A stretch of 64,000 nucleotides of DNA, from assembly GCF_010894405.1 (NCBI RefSeq), contig NZ_JAAIYA010000001.1, positions 59,341 through 123,340 on the forward strand, read 5' to 3'. Source of the stretch: Pyxidicoccus caerfyrddinensis. Its GTDB lineage: Bacteria; Myxococcota; Myxococcia; Myxococcales; Myxococcaceae. Made by a program: the position numbers and the translations under genes. Under the pieces are notes generated by a model. That model was not told the origin of the DNA, did no database searches, and was given only the letters and a program-made list of their open reading frames with translations. Numbering within the stretch: position 1 is the stretch's first letter; each line of letters opens with the position of its first letter. Positions 1 to 8,801 of this stretch are shown one piece after another.

Positions 1-1224
1 CTCGAATGTCTCGGGCCGGTCGGCGAAGCGCTCCGCCAGCACGCGCACGGCAGTCTCGCGCACGCTCTCGCTGTCGTCCGCCCCGGCCCGCGCCCGCAGG
101 AGCTCGAATGTCTCGGGCCGGTCGACGAAGCGCTCCGCCAGCACGCGCACGGCAGTCTCGCGCACGCTCTCGCTGTCGTCCGCCCCGGCCCGCGCCCGCA
201 GGAGCTCGAATGTCTCGGGCCGGTCGGCGAAACGCTCCGCCAACACGCCCACGGCAGTCTCGCGCACGCTCTCGCTGTCGTCCGCCCCGGCCCACGCGCG
301 CAGGAGCTCGAATGTCTCGGGCCGGTCGGCGAAGCGCTCCGCCAGCACGCGCACGGCAGTCGCGCGCACGCTCTCGCTGTCGTCCGCCCCGGCCCACGCG
401 CGCAGGAGCTCGAATGTCTCGGGCCGGTCGACGAAGCGCTCCGCCAGCACGCGCACGGCAGTCGCGCGCACGCTCTCGCTGTCGTCCGCCCCGGCCCGCG
501 CCCGCAGGAACTCGAATGTCTCGGGCCGGTCGGCGAAGCGCTCCGCCAGCACGCGCACGGCAGTCTCGCGCACGCTCTCGCTGTCGTCCGCCCCGGCCCG
601 CGCCCGCAGGAGCTCGAATGTCTCGGGCCGGTCGACGAAGCGCTCCGCCAGCACGCGCACGGCAGTGTCGCGCACGCTCTCGTTGTCGTCCGCCCCGGCC
701 CACGCGCGCAGGAGCTCGAATGTCTCGGGCCGGTCGACGAAGCGCTCCGCCAGCACGCGCACGGCAGTCACGCGCACGCGCTCGCTGTCGTCCGCCCCAG
801 CCCACGCGCGCAGGAGCTCGAATGTCTCGGGCCGGTCGGCGAAGCGCTCCGCCAGCACGCGCACGGCAGTCACGCGCACGCGCTCGCTGTCGTCCGCCCC
901 GGCCCACGCGCGCAGGAGCTCGAATGTCTCGGGCCGGTTGGCGAAGCGCTCCGCCAGCTCGCGCACGGCAGTCGCGCGCACGCTCTCGCTGTCGTCCGCC
1001 TCGGCCCGCGCCCGCAGGAGCTCGAATGTCTCGGGCCGGTCGGCGAAACGCTCCGCCAGCCCGGCCACGGCAGTCTCGCGCACGCGCTCGCTGTCGTCCG
1101 CCCCGGCCCACGCGCGCAGGAGCTCGAATGTCTCGGGCCGGTCGGCGAAGCGCTCCGCCAACACGCCCACGGCAGTCTCGCGCACGCGCTCGCTGTCGTC
1201 CGCCCCAGCCCGCGCGCGCAGAAG
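1..1224 (-). repeat. Twelve 102-bp tandem repeats encoding 34-aa HEAT-like units
   Basis: The motif encoding RPETFELLRA recurs exactly every 102 bp (units begin at 1, 103, 205 ... 1123), and the array continues past the left edge. Length never varies. Differences sit at a few recurring codons: R/W after LLRA, S/R in DDSE(S/R), E/A/V/D in VR(x)T, RV/GV/RE/AG in TAV(xx)L, and A/V in ERF(x)DRP. Many states recur in different combinations among units. The two N-terminal-most units (1021-1224) and the unit at 919-1020 differ most. This is the pattern of recent unit duplication and gene conversion. Confidence 0.95.
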
Positions 1225-3672
1225 CGGGAAAACCCTGCGGTCCTGAGACAGCTCGCTTCCCAGGACGCTGACGATCCCACGTCTAACAGTCCAGCTCTTG
1301 GAGTCGGCAAGCGAGAACAGATGGAGTCTCTTGCTCTCATCCGGTAGCCAGTTCGTTTTGGCCAGGGCGCTAGCGATTAGAGTGGATTCATACGGAAAGG
1401 CCGAATCAGACCAAGGGAAACCCCGCTGATCTGCGGGCACATCAGGCCAGCTTCCTGGCTCAATCATTCCGATTGCCTCTACAAATTTCTCCGCGCTCAC
1501 TTGTCGAAACTCGAAATCACACCTGCCAAGCCAGACATAGAGGCCGCGGAGCACTGCATCGCAGGCAGTAGGCGCACTCGCGAGAACACGTGGCTCCAAC
1601 TCGCCGAGCGACTGCCAGGCCAGAAGCAGCCGGTGTTCCTCCACGACCGCGCGCTCGGCCGGCGGACAGATGGCGGTGATCAACTGGTCGGCCGCGCGCA
1701 CCGGTAGCTGGCCACACAGCAACCGAATGACTTCGCTGTAGCTGTCGTCGTCCACGTGCTTCAGCACATGCTCGTCACGGAGCGCCTCGAGCGTCACCTC
1801 TTGTGCCTCGAAGCGCTTGGTCAGCTCGAGTGCGCACAGATACTCGAGGAACGTGCGGTGCACGAAGCCGTAGAGCGCCGGACCGCGCGTGGTCAGCACC
1901 CAGTTGCGCTCCTGCAGCAGTTGGACCATCTCGGCGGCGGCGCGCCGTGCCCTGGGAGGCAGGAAGTGCCACTCGTGCTCGAAGAAATCCTTGAGAATGG
2001 ATTTTAGCTCGGACTCACGGATGGCGTTCCCCCGGAGACCCACACTGCTCTCCTGCATCCGCCAGGCGATCCGGCGCAACATGAGCAGGGTATCGTCCGG
2101 CTGGAGGTCGGCGAGCGGCGAGTCCGACGAGAGCTTGAGCCCACGCCGGTAATCCCAGGCGTAACAGAGCACGCCGAGAGCCTGCGCATAGAGCTGGGTG
2201 CGCGAGCGGGCGAGCCGCTGGTGGCGAGCGATGATCGCCATGATTGTAAGCAGCAGCGGGTTCCCCGCGATCGCCGAGAGCTGGGGACGGCGCTCGAGCG
2301 CGTCGAGCAGATCGTCGCGCGCACGATCGGCCTTCTCCGCCTCACCGGGAAAGGCGAGCGCGAACCAGCCCTTGGCGAAAGTGCGGATCTGCTCCGCGTC
2401 CAGATCGTCGAGCGTGGCAATCGTGAAGCCGGCCTCCTCGAAGGGTCTCGCATCGAAGCCGGCGATCCGCGAGGTGACCAGCACGCGGGCCCGCGGAAAG
2501 CGTCCCCCCAGTCCGACGATTTCCTCGACCATCGCGCGGCGGCGCGATGGCGAGAAGATCTCGTCGAGGCCATCCACGATCAGCAGGCTTGGAGCGTTCC
2601 GAAGCTGGGCCTCAAGCGCGGCACGGTCGAAGCCGAAGCCTTGAGTCTCCCCGGCGTACGCCAGATAGCCGAGCAGGTCCTGGCATTTCCCTTCCGACTC
2701 GCGCGCGAGCAGGTCGCGCAGCTCAACGAGGACGGGCCAGGCGCCCTGCAACGGCAGCCGCCAGTCGTCGGTCGTCTCGTCAGGCCTCGTCAGCGGGTCC
2801 AGCAACCGCAGCAACACGAAACGGGTGAGCGACGACTTTCCAGCTCCGGGGTCGCCGAGGAGCACGAGCTTCCCCGCGTCGGAGCTGGCGAGGAGCTCGA
2901 GCGACGGGAGCCGCTCCTGCCGCTGCCACCGCGCCCGCAGCGCCTCGAGCAGCCGCTCCTCCTCCTTGGGATCGAGACCCTGCTCCTCGAGGTAGTCGCG
3001 CGGCAGCGAGACGGCGGGACGGCTACGCCGGCAGAACTGCGGGATGAAGACCTGCGAGAGCTTGGGGCGCTCGACCTCGAGATCGAGCGCCCCAGGAGTG
3101 GCGAGCGTCGAGAGGTCGACGGTTTCCCATCGTGTCCGACACCGCTGGTAGTACGTGAGGCGATCGATCTTCGGCGTGCCTGGCATGGCCGCCGCAGAGC
3201 CTCCGACGCGTCCCCGCTGCCAGTTGTAGACGGCCCCTACGAGCCCCCCCGCGAGCTCTTCGGGGGTGGACCACCTGACCCCCGCCACGTTCTCGTTCAA
3301 TACCCGCGCGCGAAAGGCCTCCTGCTTCTTCGGATCGCTGTCGCCACGCCAGAGCACGGCGGGGACGGGAAAGTCGTCGGGCGCGACGAAGATCAGCCTG
3401 TCCTTCCCTGCCTGCTTCGCGGCGTCGTACTCCTGCTCGGTGATCGACGTGCCGTCCCCATCGGGGATGAAGCCGTACAGGTGGCCCACCAGACCCACAA
3501 AGAGGTCACACTCGCGTGCCTCGTGGACGCAGAAGTCCTTCGGCAAACCCGTCCGGGCACCGAAATCCTCCATGCAACGCACCACCACGCCGTCCAGTTC
3601 ACGCAGGCGCCGGAGCACCTCGGAGCGATGCGGCTCGAGATCCTTGAACGTCGAGCTCAGGAAGATCTTCAT
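1..3672 (-). CDS. DUF4062-NACHT-HEAT repeat STAND NTPase (bacterial NLR-like), 3' end outside window
   Basis: An open minus-strand frame of 1224 codons with no stop, truncated by the left edge. Residues 1-90 match DUF4062 (begins MKIFLSSTFKDLEPHR, later ECDLFVGLVGHLYG), a TIR/SIR2-like fold common at the N-terminus of STAND proteins. The NACHT NTPase follows: Walker A GDPGAGKSS with Lys279, Walker B LLIVDGLDEIF around 361-371, and the NACHT-associated FVHRTFLEYL motif near 604. Residues from about 816 to the edge are HEAT-like 34-residue repeats. The architecture is that of signal-transduction ATPases with a variable C-terminal sensor; several bacterial NACHT proteins are antiphage, so a conflict or recognition role is inferred, not shown. 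The start is ATG at 3672, with GGTGGG 9 nt upstream; an in-frame ATG at 3681 is the alternative. It lies alone on its strand, about 180 bp downstream of the BIG2 lipoprotein gene. GC drops visibly at about 1260-1560, between the NACHT part and the repeats. Confidence 0.9.
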   Translation of the reverse strand, partial: MKIFLSSTFKDLEPHRSEVLRRLRELDGVVVRCMEDFGARTGLPKDFCVHEARECDLFVGLVGHLYGFIPDGDGTSITEQEYDAAKQAGKDRLIFVAPDDFPVPAVLWRGDSDPKKQEAFRARVLNENVAGVRWSTPEELAGGLVGAVYNWQRGRVGGSAAAMPGTPKIDRLTYYQRCRTRWETVDLSTLATPGALDLEVERPKLSQVFIPQFCRRSRPAVSLPRDYLEEQGLDPKEEERLLEALRARWQRQERLPSLELLASSDAGKLVLLGDPGAGKSSLTRFVLLRLLDPLTRPDETTDDWRLPLQGAWPVLVELRDLLARESEGKCQDLLGYLAYAGETQGFGFDRAALEAQLRNAPSLLIVDGLDEIFSPSRRRAMVEEIVGLGGRFPRARVLVTSRIAGFDARPFEEAGFTIATLDDLDAEQIRTFAKGWFALAFPGEAEKADRARDDLLDALERRPQLSAIAGNPLLLTIMAIIARHQRLARSRTQLYAQALGVLCYAWDYRRGLKLSSDSPLADLQPDDTLLMLRRIAWRMQESSVGLRGNAIRESELKSILKDFFEHEWHFLPPRARRAAAEMVQLLQERNWVLTTRGPALYGFVHRTFLEYLCALELTKRFEAQEVTLEALRDEHVLKHVDDDSYSEVIRLLCGQLPVRAADQLITAICPPAERAVVEEHRLLLAWQSLGELEPRVLASAPTACDAVLRGLYVWLGRCDFEFRQVSAEKFVEAIGMIEPGSWPDVPADQRGFPWSDSAFPYESTLIASALAKTNWLPDESKRLHLFSLADSKSWTVRRGIVSVLGSELSQDRRVFPLLRARAGADDSERVRETAVGVLAERFADRPETFELLRAWAGADDSERVRETAVAGLAERFADRPETFELLRARAEADDSESVRATAVRELAERFANRPETFELLRAWAGADDSERVRVTAVRVLAERFADRPETFELLRAWAGADDSERVRVTAVRVLAERFVDRPETFELLRAWAGADDNESVRDTAVRVLAERFVDRPETFELLRARAGADDSESVRETAVRVLAERFADRPETFEFLRARAGADDSESVRATAVRVLAERFVDRPETFELLRAWAGADDSESVRATAVRVLAERFADRPETFELLRAWAGADDSESVRETAVGVLAERFADRPETFELLRARAGADDSESVRETAVRVLAERFVDRPETFELLRARAGADDSESVRETAVRVLAERFADRPETFE

Positions 3673-3808
3673 GCGTGTCATCCCACCGTTGACCGGGCCC
3701 CGGACTCACCCGGCCTCATGATGCCGGAATGACGGGGCAGAAGCGCAACGTGTGGAATGCCCCCTGAGCCTCGAAGTCGAACGGCGCACAACCATGCTTC
3801 TCGGGGCT

Positions 3809-3843
3809 GCCGGCGCCGGGGCCCATCGAGGCCCGGCGCCGGC
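3809..3843 (-). terminator. GC-rich 12-bp hairpin after the BIG2 lipoprotein gene
   Basis: GCCGGCGCCGGG (3809-3820) and CCCGGCGCCGGC (3832-3843) are perfect complements around an 11-nt loop, starting 11 nt beyond the stop codon at 3855. No T-tract follows, so a factor-assisted terminator or 3'-end stabilising hairpin is as likely as an intrinsic terminator. Confidence 0.55.
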
Positions 3844-3854
3844 GACCGCGGTGG

Positions 3855-5879
3855 CTACTGGTGGAAGTAGATGTTGTCGACGAACATCGTTCCACCGTTG
3901 GGCGCGATCAGGAGCATCTGAGACAGGTGGTGCAGGCCCGCCAGCCCCTGGAAGTCGCTGGCCAGCGACAGCTCATAGGTCAGCCAGGCCCCGGTGGCGA
4001 GCGGCGGCGTCGAGGTGGCCGTCATCGTGGCAACCCCCTCGGTGTCGTCGCCGCCGCCGTAGGCGCCATTGGCACCGAAATCGACCAGCTTCACCTGGAA
4101 GTTGCTCGCGTTGTCCGGCGTCCATACGTCCACGCGCAGCGTGGTGAGCCCCAGCCCCGCCGCGTCGATCTGGTTGACTCCGGAGGCGCCGATGAACTCG
4201 ATGCCGATGTAGTTGGCCCCGCTGGTGAAGGCGTACTTGCGGGGCGCGGCGCTGTTGGCGCCAACCGTGATGGCGAACGGCGTCCCACCCGTCCCGGCGC
4301 TCCAGTCCGTCCGCCACGTGTCGACCTTGGCGCTCTTGTCGGAGGCCGTGCCCGTGTAGCCGCCCGTCACCGAGCTGTAGAGCGAGTACACGCCCGCTCC
4401 CGGCGCCTGAGTGGGCACGGGCGGCAGCGTGGTCGGCTCGCCCAGGATGCCCGTCACACTGACGGCGTAGGAGCCGGTGACCTCCGCGCCACCCAGCGTG
4501 GCGGAGACCGTTACCGGGCCGCCCGCACTGACGCCGGTGATGACGCCGCTGGCGTTGACCGTGGCGACCGCCGTGTTCGACGAGGTGAAGTCGAAGAAGG
4601 CGTTGGCGACCGGCTTCAACGTGACGGGGCTCCCCGGATCGCCGGGGACGGTGAAGACGGCCTGGTTCTGGCCCTGGTCGACGGTGAAGGTCCCCGCCGT
4701 CGCAAGCGACACCGCGGTGGCGGCGGTGCCGTTGGCGATGGATGCCGTGCCCGTGCCGAGGGCTTCCGCGCCGAGGTGCTCGTACAGGACGTCGGCGAGG
4801 TAGAGGGTGTAGCCGTCGGGTGCGTCGGCGATGTGGAACAGGCCGCCCACGTTCTTGAACCGGGCCGGGTTGGCAACGGGGATGGTGAACTTCTGCCAGG
4901 TCGTGGTGAGCGCGACCGCGGCGCGCTCGGTGGGGTAGCCGGTGCCGATGCCAGAGCCAGCGTCGTTGCCGAAGCCCGTCACATTGAGCGTCTCGGCCTT
5001 GCTCGCCTTCGCCCAGAAGGTCAGCGCGTTGTAGGCGGAGAGGTCGCGGGGCGTCGTGGTGACCCAGGCGCCGCCGGAGTACCCGCTGGCGCTGGTGACC
5101 TGGAAGTTGATGACCTTGCGGCCGTTGAAGGTCTCGGTCGCGTCGATGGTGACGTTGTTGATGGCGCCGCCGAAGTCCCGGAACGTCACATCCGTGCCGT
5201 TGCTGTCGTAGAAGACGACCTGGTTCGCGTCAGGCTGGGTCGACACGCCGGTGACCGTCACGTCCAGCGTGGCGTTCTTGCCGCCCGCCGTGGCGGTGAT
5301 GGTGGCGCTGCCGGCCTGCACGCCGGTAACGACGCCGGAGGCGTTGACCGTGGCGGTACCGGTCGCGCTGGAGCTGAAGGTGACGTTCGAGGTCACCGCC
5401 CGCGTGGAGCCGTCGCTGAAGGTGCCAGTCACGGTGAGCTGGAGCGTGGCCCCCTGGGCTACCGAGGCCGGAGTCGGACCGAGGGCGATGGACGTGAGCG
5501 TCGGCTCCGCCGCGCCGACCGTCACGGTGGCGGTGGCGCTCTTGCCGGAGACCGTGGCGGTGACCTTCGCCGTCCCGGCGGCGACGGCGGTGACCAGGCC
5601 GCCCGAGCTGCTCACCGTCGCGTGGGCTGGCGTGTCGGAGACGAAGGTCGCGGACGACGTGACGCTCTTCGTGGTGCCGTCGCTGTAGGTGCCGGTGACG
5701 GCGAGCTGCTGCGTGGCGCCGATGGCGAGCGTGAAGCTGGCCGGAGTCACGCTCACGCCGGTCAGCTCAACGGGAGTGGGGTTGGGGTTGGGCTCGTTCT
5801 CCGGGTCGCAGGCCGTATGGACCAGCACCGTCAGCAGCAGGAGAGACGTTGCGAACAGTCGACTTTGTGGGGGCATCAC
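3855..5879 (-). CDS. Secreted BIG2 (Ig-like) lipoprotein with carbohydrate-binding-like modules
   Basis: 674 aa. The N-terminus has a basic/hydrophobic signal and a lipobox-like HTAC with Cys24, so an outer-membrane-anchored or exported lipoprotein is likely. Two BIG2-type Ig domains follow (about 38-120 and 128-210, each beginning with LTSIAL/LTGVSV-like strands and ending in VTATVSG-like strands). Then come a beta-rich module (about 218-370, Asp/Phe/Trp-rich, resembling carbohydrate-binding domains), a third BIG2 domain (about 395-470), and a second beta-sandwich-like module (about 490-674) ending FVDNIYFHQ. No glycosidase catalytic domain is recognisable, so surface polysaccharide binding is the reasonable inference. 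The start is the first of two ATGs, after GGAG. A strong hairpin follows the stop. Confidence 0.8.
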   Translation of the reverse strand: MMPPQSRLFATSLLLLTVLVHTACDPENEPNPNPTPVELTGVSVTPASFTLAIGATQQLAVTGTYSDGTTKSVTSSATFVSDTPAHATVSSSGGLVTAVAAGTAKVTATVSGKSATATVTVGAAEPTLTSIALGPTPASVAQGATLQLTVTGTFSDGSTRAVTSNVTFSSSATGTATVNASGVVTGVQAGSATITATAGGKNATLDVTVTGVSTQPDANQVVFYDSNGTDVTFRDFGGAINNVTIDATETFNGRKVINFQVTSASGYSGGAWVTTTPRDLSAYNALTFWAKASKAETLNVTGFGNDAGSGIGTGYPTERAAVALTTTWQKFTIPVANPARFKNVGGLFHIADAPDGYTLYLADVLYEHLGAEALGTGTASIANGTAATAVSLATAGTFTVDQGQNQAVFTVPGDPGSPVTLKPVANAFFDFTSSNTAVATVNASGVITGVSAGGPVTVSATLGGAEVTGSYAVSVTGILGEPTTLPPVPTQAPGAGVYSLYSSVTGGYTGTASDKSAKVDTWRTDWSAGTGGTPFAITVGANSAAPRKYAFTSGANYIGIEFIGASGVNQIDAAGLGLTTLRVDVWTPDNASNFQVKLVDFGANGAYGGGDDTEGVATMTATSTPPLATGAWLTYELSLASDFQGLAGLHHLSQMLLIAPNGGTMFVDNIYFHQ

Positions 5880-5969
5880 TCACGCTCCAGCGAGGATGGG
5901 GTTCTGCGAAGGCTGCCATGCAGCACGGGGCGGGCTCCTCAATGGGCGCCCTCAATACCCCGCGAGGGA

Positions 5970-5994
5970 CTTACTTTGTTTCTCGAACAAAGTA
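5970..5994. promoter_or_regulatory. Perfect 10-bp AT-rich palindrome in a divergent promoter region
   Basis: TTACTTTGTT (5970-5979) and AACAAAGTAA (5985-5994) are exact inverted repeats around TCTCG. This AT-rich island sits in GC-rich DNA between the divergent genes starting at 5879 and 6114. Size and composition fit a dimeric repressor operator of the HxlR/PadR/TetR kind. No regulator gene is adjacent. A hairpin in a transcript is the alternative. Confidence 0.5.
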
Positions 5995-6113
5995 ACAACC
6001 TGAAAGTCGGCACGTCAACGTGGGTTCCCCCGCACGAACGTGACTGGGTGCGTCGTCCGGCTGCGTCGGCCCGAAGATCGGGTTCGACCTGTTCCGCGTA
6101 GCGAACGGCAGGA

Positions 6114-7070
6114 TTGCCGAGCACTGACTGGGACACGCTCTTCGAATCCGCGGTGGAGCGTGCGAGCCTTGGAGGCATGCGCTCACAGACGGTCGACCTG
6201 GGCGGTCCGGTTCACTACGTGGAGTTTGGAGGCGAAGGCGCTCCCCTCGTACTGGTGCACGGGCTGGGTGGGAGCCACGTCAACTGGGCAGGAGTGGGCG
6301 CGCGCCTCGCCCGCCATGGACGTGTGCTGGCCCTGGACCTCGCGGGCTTCGGGCGCACCCCTCCGGCGGGCCGCGGCGCGGGCGTGGAGGCCAATGGGCG
6401 GCTGCTGGAGCGCTTCCTCCGTGAGGTGGTCGGGGCCCCTGCCGTCCTCATGGGCAACTCGATGGGAGGCTTCCTTTCGTTGAGGACAGCCGCGCGGGCT
6501 CCCGCGCTGGTGCGTGCACTCGTGCTGGTCAACCCCGCCCAGCCCCACGTGAAGGGCGTGGCGCGGGACCCCGCGGTGTTCCGCCGCTTCGCCATCGCCT
6601 CGATACCGCTACTGGGGGAGTTCTTGACGGCCCGCAAGGCAAGACAGCTGGGCGCGCGCGGGCTCACGAAGGACCTGCTCGAACTGTGCTGCCGGGACAC
6701 CAGCACCGTGACGACGGAGCTGGTCGAGGCCCACGTGTCGCTCTCCGCCGAGCGCCTGGCCTCGATGCCCTGGAGCTCCGCAGCCTACCTGGAGGCGGCG
6801 CGCACCCTGCTGGGCGCGATGCGCCGGACCGAGGACTTTGCCCGGGACGTGAAGGGGGTGCGCTGCTCCACGATGCTCGTGCACGGGGTGCATGATCGGC
6901 TGGTGCCCTTCGCCTGCTCGGAGGCGCTCGCGAAGCTGCGGCCGGACTGGCGCTTCGAGGTGTTCCCCGACGCCGGCCACGTGCCCATGATGGAGGACCC
7001 CGAGGGATTCACCGCACGGGTCGGCGCCTGGCTCGAGGGGCTTGACCAGGCTCCCCGAGCAGCAGGCTGA
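6114..7070 (+). CDS. Alpha/beta hydrolase (esterase/lipase-like)
   Basis: 318 aa from a TTG start at 6114. ATG at 6177 (297 aa) is a plausible alternative and has GGAGG directly upstream, though very close. The fold is clear: oxyanion HGLGG (residues 49-53), nucleophile elbow GNSMGG with Ser116, acid in VHGVHDRLVP, and catalytic His in DAGHVPMMEDPEGF near the C-terminus. It belongs to the broad lipase/esterase/haloalkane-dehalogenase-like superfamily. There is no signal peptide, so it is probably cytosolic. It lies 78 bp upstream of a wax ester/TAG synthase in the same direction, so turnover of neutral lipid or an acyl ester is a reasonable role. The substrate cannot be told from sequence. 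Confidence 0.85.
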   Translation: MPSTDWDTLFESAVERASLGGMRSQTVDLGGPVHYVEFGGEGAPLVLVHGLGGSHVNWAGVGARLARHGRVLALDLAGFGRTPPAGRGAGVEANGRLLERFLREVVGAPAVLMGNSMGGFLSLRTAARAPALVRALVLVNPAQPHVKGVARDPAVFRRFAIASIPLLGEFLTARKARQLGARGLTKDLLELCCRDTSTVTTELVEAHVSLSAERLASMPWSSAAYLEAARTLLGAMRRTEDFARDVKGVRCSTMLVHGVHDRLVPFACSEALAKLRPDWRFEVFPDAGHVPMMEDPEGFTARVGAWLEGLDQAPRAAG

Positions 7071-7148
7071 CGAGGTGGCGGGCGCGGTGCGCAGCGCATC
7101 ACTTCACCAGCGGGCCCCTCGACCATCCTCCCGGGGCCCAGGAGGGCG

Positions 7149-8546
7149 ATGTCAGCGATGAAGAACCTCAGCCCGATGGACGCGGTCTGGTTGTATGTCG
7201 ATGGCCCCCAGACGCCGATGCACGTGGCGAGCCTCTGCATCTACTCGCCCCCCGAGGATGCTCCGAAGGGCTGGCTTCAAGGCGTCATCGAGCGGCTCCG
7301 CGGCTGCCATCAGTTCACGCGCCCCTACACCCTCAAGCTGGCCGCGCCCAAGCTCAAGTCGGTCTTCCCCACGTGGGTCGAGGCCGAGGACATCGACCTC
7401 GACTACCACTTCCGCCACTCGGCACTCGCCCAACCCGGGGGGGAGCGCGAGCTGGGAGTGCTCATCTCCCGCCTTCACTCGCACCCGATGGACTTCACGC
7501 AGCCGCTCTGGGAGGTGCACCTCATCGAGGGGCTCGAGAATGGCCGGTTCGCGGTCTACACCAAGCTCCACCACTCCCTGGTGGACGGGGTCGGCGGCAT
7601 CCGCCTGCTGGTCAAGGCCCTCTCTCCAGACCCGGACGCGCGTGACGTCGTGGCGCCCTGGTCGGTGGGAGCGCGCGGCCCGGGCCCGCGCGCCGCCGAG
7701 GTACCGAAGCGCTGGTCCGGCTTGAAGGACCGCGCCGCGGCGCTGCCGGGAGTGACGAAGGCCTTCGCCCGAATGGCCCGCGAGGCCGTCAGCCGCTCCC
7801 AGGACATCGCCCTGCCCTTCGCGACGCCGAGGTCCGTCCTCAACCGCTCGGTGTCCGCGCAACGCCGCTTCGCCACACAGCACTACGAGCTGTCCCGCCT
7901 CAAGGCCGTTGCGAGGGCGGCCGGTGTCACCGTGAACGACGTCTTCCTGGGGCTCAGCGCCACCGCGCTCCGCCGGTATCTGAGCGAGCTCGGCGCACTG
8001 CCCGAGCAGCCGCTGACGGCGGGCGTGCCCGTCTCGGTACGGCCCAAGGGGGATGAGGCCACGGCCAATGCCCTCAGCTTCATCTTCGCCAACCTCAACA
8101 CCCACCTCGAGGAGCCGGTGGCGCGGCTCAAGGCCATCGCGGAGTCGACCCGGCTCGCCAAGGAGCGGCTCCAGGAGCTGCCACGGACTGGCCTCGCGGA
8201 CTACACGTCGATGCTGATGGCGCCCTACATCGTCCAGCTGCTCTCGGGGCTGGGGGGCCACACGCGCCCGGTGTTCAACCTCACCATCTCCAACGTCCCG
8301 GGTCCGGAGCGTCCGCTGTACTTCAGTGGCGCCCGCCTGGAGCAGTTCTACCCCGTGTCGGTGCTGCTCCATGGCCAGGCCCTGAACATCACCAGCACCA
8401 GCTACGCGGGGCAGTTCAACATCGGCTTCACCGGCTGCCGCAGGACGCTGCCCCACATGCAGCGGCTGGCGGTCTTCACCGGCGAGGCGCTGGAGGAGCT
8501 CGAACACTCACTGACGACTCCAGCCCTGGCGTCGTCGTCTCCCTGA
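7149..8546 (+). CDS. Wax ester synthase/diacylglycerol acyltransferase (WS/DGAT)
   Basis: 465 aa, the usual length for the bifunctional WS/DGAT family, which esterifies fatty alcohols or diacylglycerol with acyl-CoA for storage lipid. The N-terminus LSPMDAVWLYVD is characteristic. The catalytic HHxxxDG motif is present as HHSLVDG (residues 141-147), and the C-terminal half contains the family's NVPGP motif (SNVPGPERPL). The start is ATG at 7149, with GGAGGG 3 nt upstream of the start triplet region. It is paired with the alpha/beta hydrolase upstream. Lipid bodies are well known in developing myxobacteria; a link to that is inference. Confidence 0.93.
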   Translation: MSAMKNLSPMDAVWLYVDGPQTPMHVASLCIYSPPEDAPKGWLQGVIERLRGCHQFTRPYTLKLAAPKLKSVFPTWVEAEDIDLDYHFRHSALAQPGGERELGVLISRLHSHPMDFTQPLWEVHLIEGLENGRFAVYTKLHHSLVDGVGGIRLLVKALSPDPDARDVVAPWSVGARGPGPRAAEVPKRWSGLKDRAAALPGVTKAFARMAREAVSRSQDIALPFATPRSVLNRSVSAQRRFATQHYELSRLKAVARAAGVTVNDVFLGLSATALRRYLSELGALPEQPLTAGVPVSVRPKGDEATANALSFIFANLNTHLEEPVARLKAIAESTRLAKERLQELPRTGLADYTSMLMAPYIVQLLSGLGGHTRPVFNLTISNVPGPERPLYFSGARLEQFYPVSVLLHGQALNITSTSYAGQFNIGFTGCRRTLPHMQRLAVFTGEALEELEHSLTTPALASSSP

Positions 8547-8720
8547 GCAACCTCGAGCTCCTCGGCTGCCAGGAGCGCCCGGCCGGCCTGGCGCGTCGCG
8601 GCCGGAGGCCTCCGACTCCAGGGAGGGGAAGGCAAGCGTGAGCAGGGCCCGGCAGGAGCCCTGGTGCAACCGGATGGCAACACCGGAACTGGCCCCACGG
8701 GTCGACCGACTTCCCCGAAG

Positions 8721-8801
8721 GGGGGCCGAGCGCCCGCTGCCGCTCACGGACCGAGAGCCTACCCTCGACGGTGTGCCTCGCTGACGAGGCGAGCACCGCG
8801 G
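8721..8801 (+). promoter_or_regulatory. Conserved promoter/leader block, copy A (upstream of Abhydrolase_9 gene)
   Basis: Shares with 19578-19659 an identical 19-nt block (GGGGGCCGAGCGCCCGCTG), then exactly 20 nt to TACCCTCG (8760-8767), then a GGTG...CACC-closed hairpin. In this copy GCCTCG (8775-8780) pairs with CGAGGC (8785-8790) inside GGTG (8770-8773)/CACC (8794-8797), followed by GCGG. TACCCT lies 115 nt before the ATG at 8875 (118 nt in copy B). It reads as a shared promoter plus a structured 5' leader. The rest of the 328-bp gap, 8547-8720, shows only short GC-rich inverted repeats and no gene. Confidence 0.6.

Noticed and set aside
6..1271. 421-aa plus-strand frame with perfect repeats across the left-end array
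   Set aside because: It is antisense to the repeat part of the NACHT protein. The minus frame continues 2.4 kb upstream into intact DUF4062 and NACHT domains, while this plus frame has no recognisable sequence and an implausible Arg/Pro/Ser composition.
2221..3732. 503-aa plus-strand frame
   Set aside because: Antisense to the NACHT domain; high-GC codon bias keeps the opposite frame open, and nothing in it resembles a known protein.
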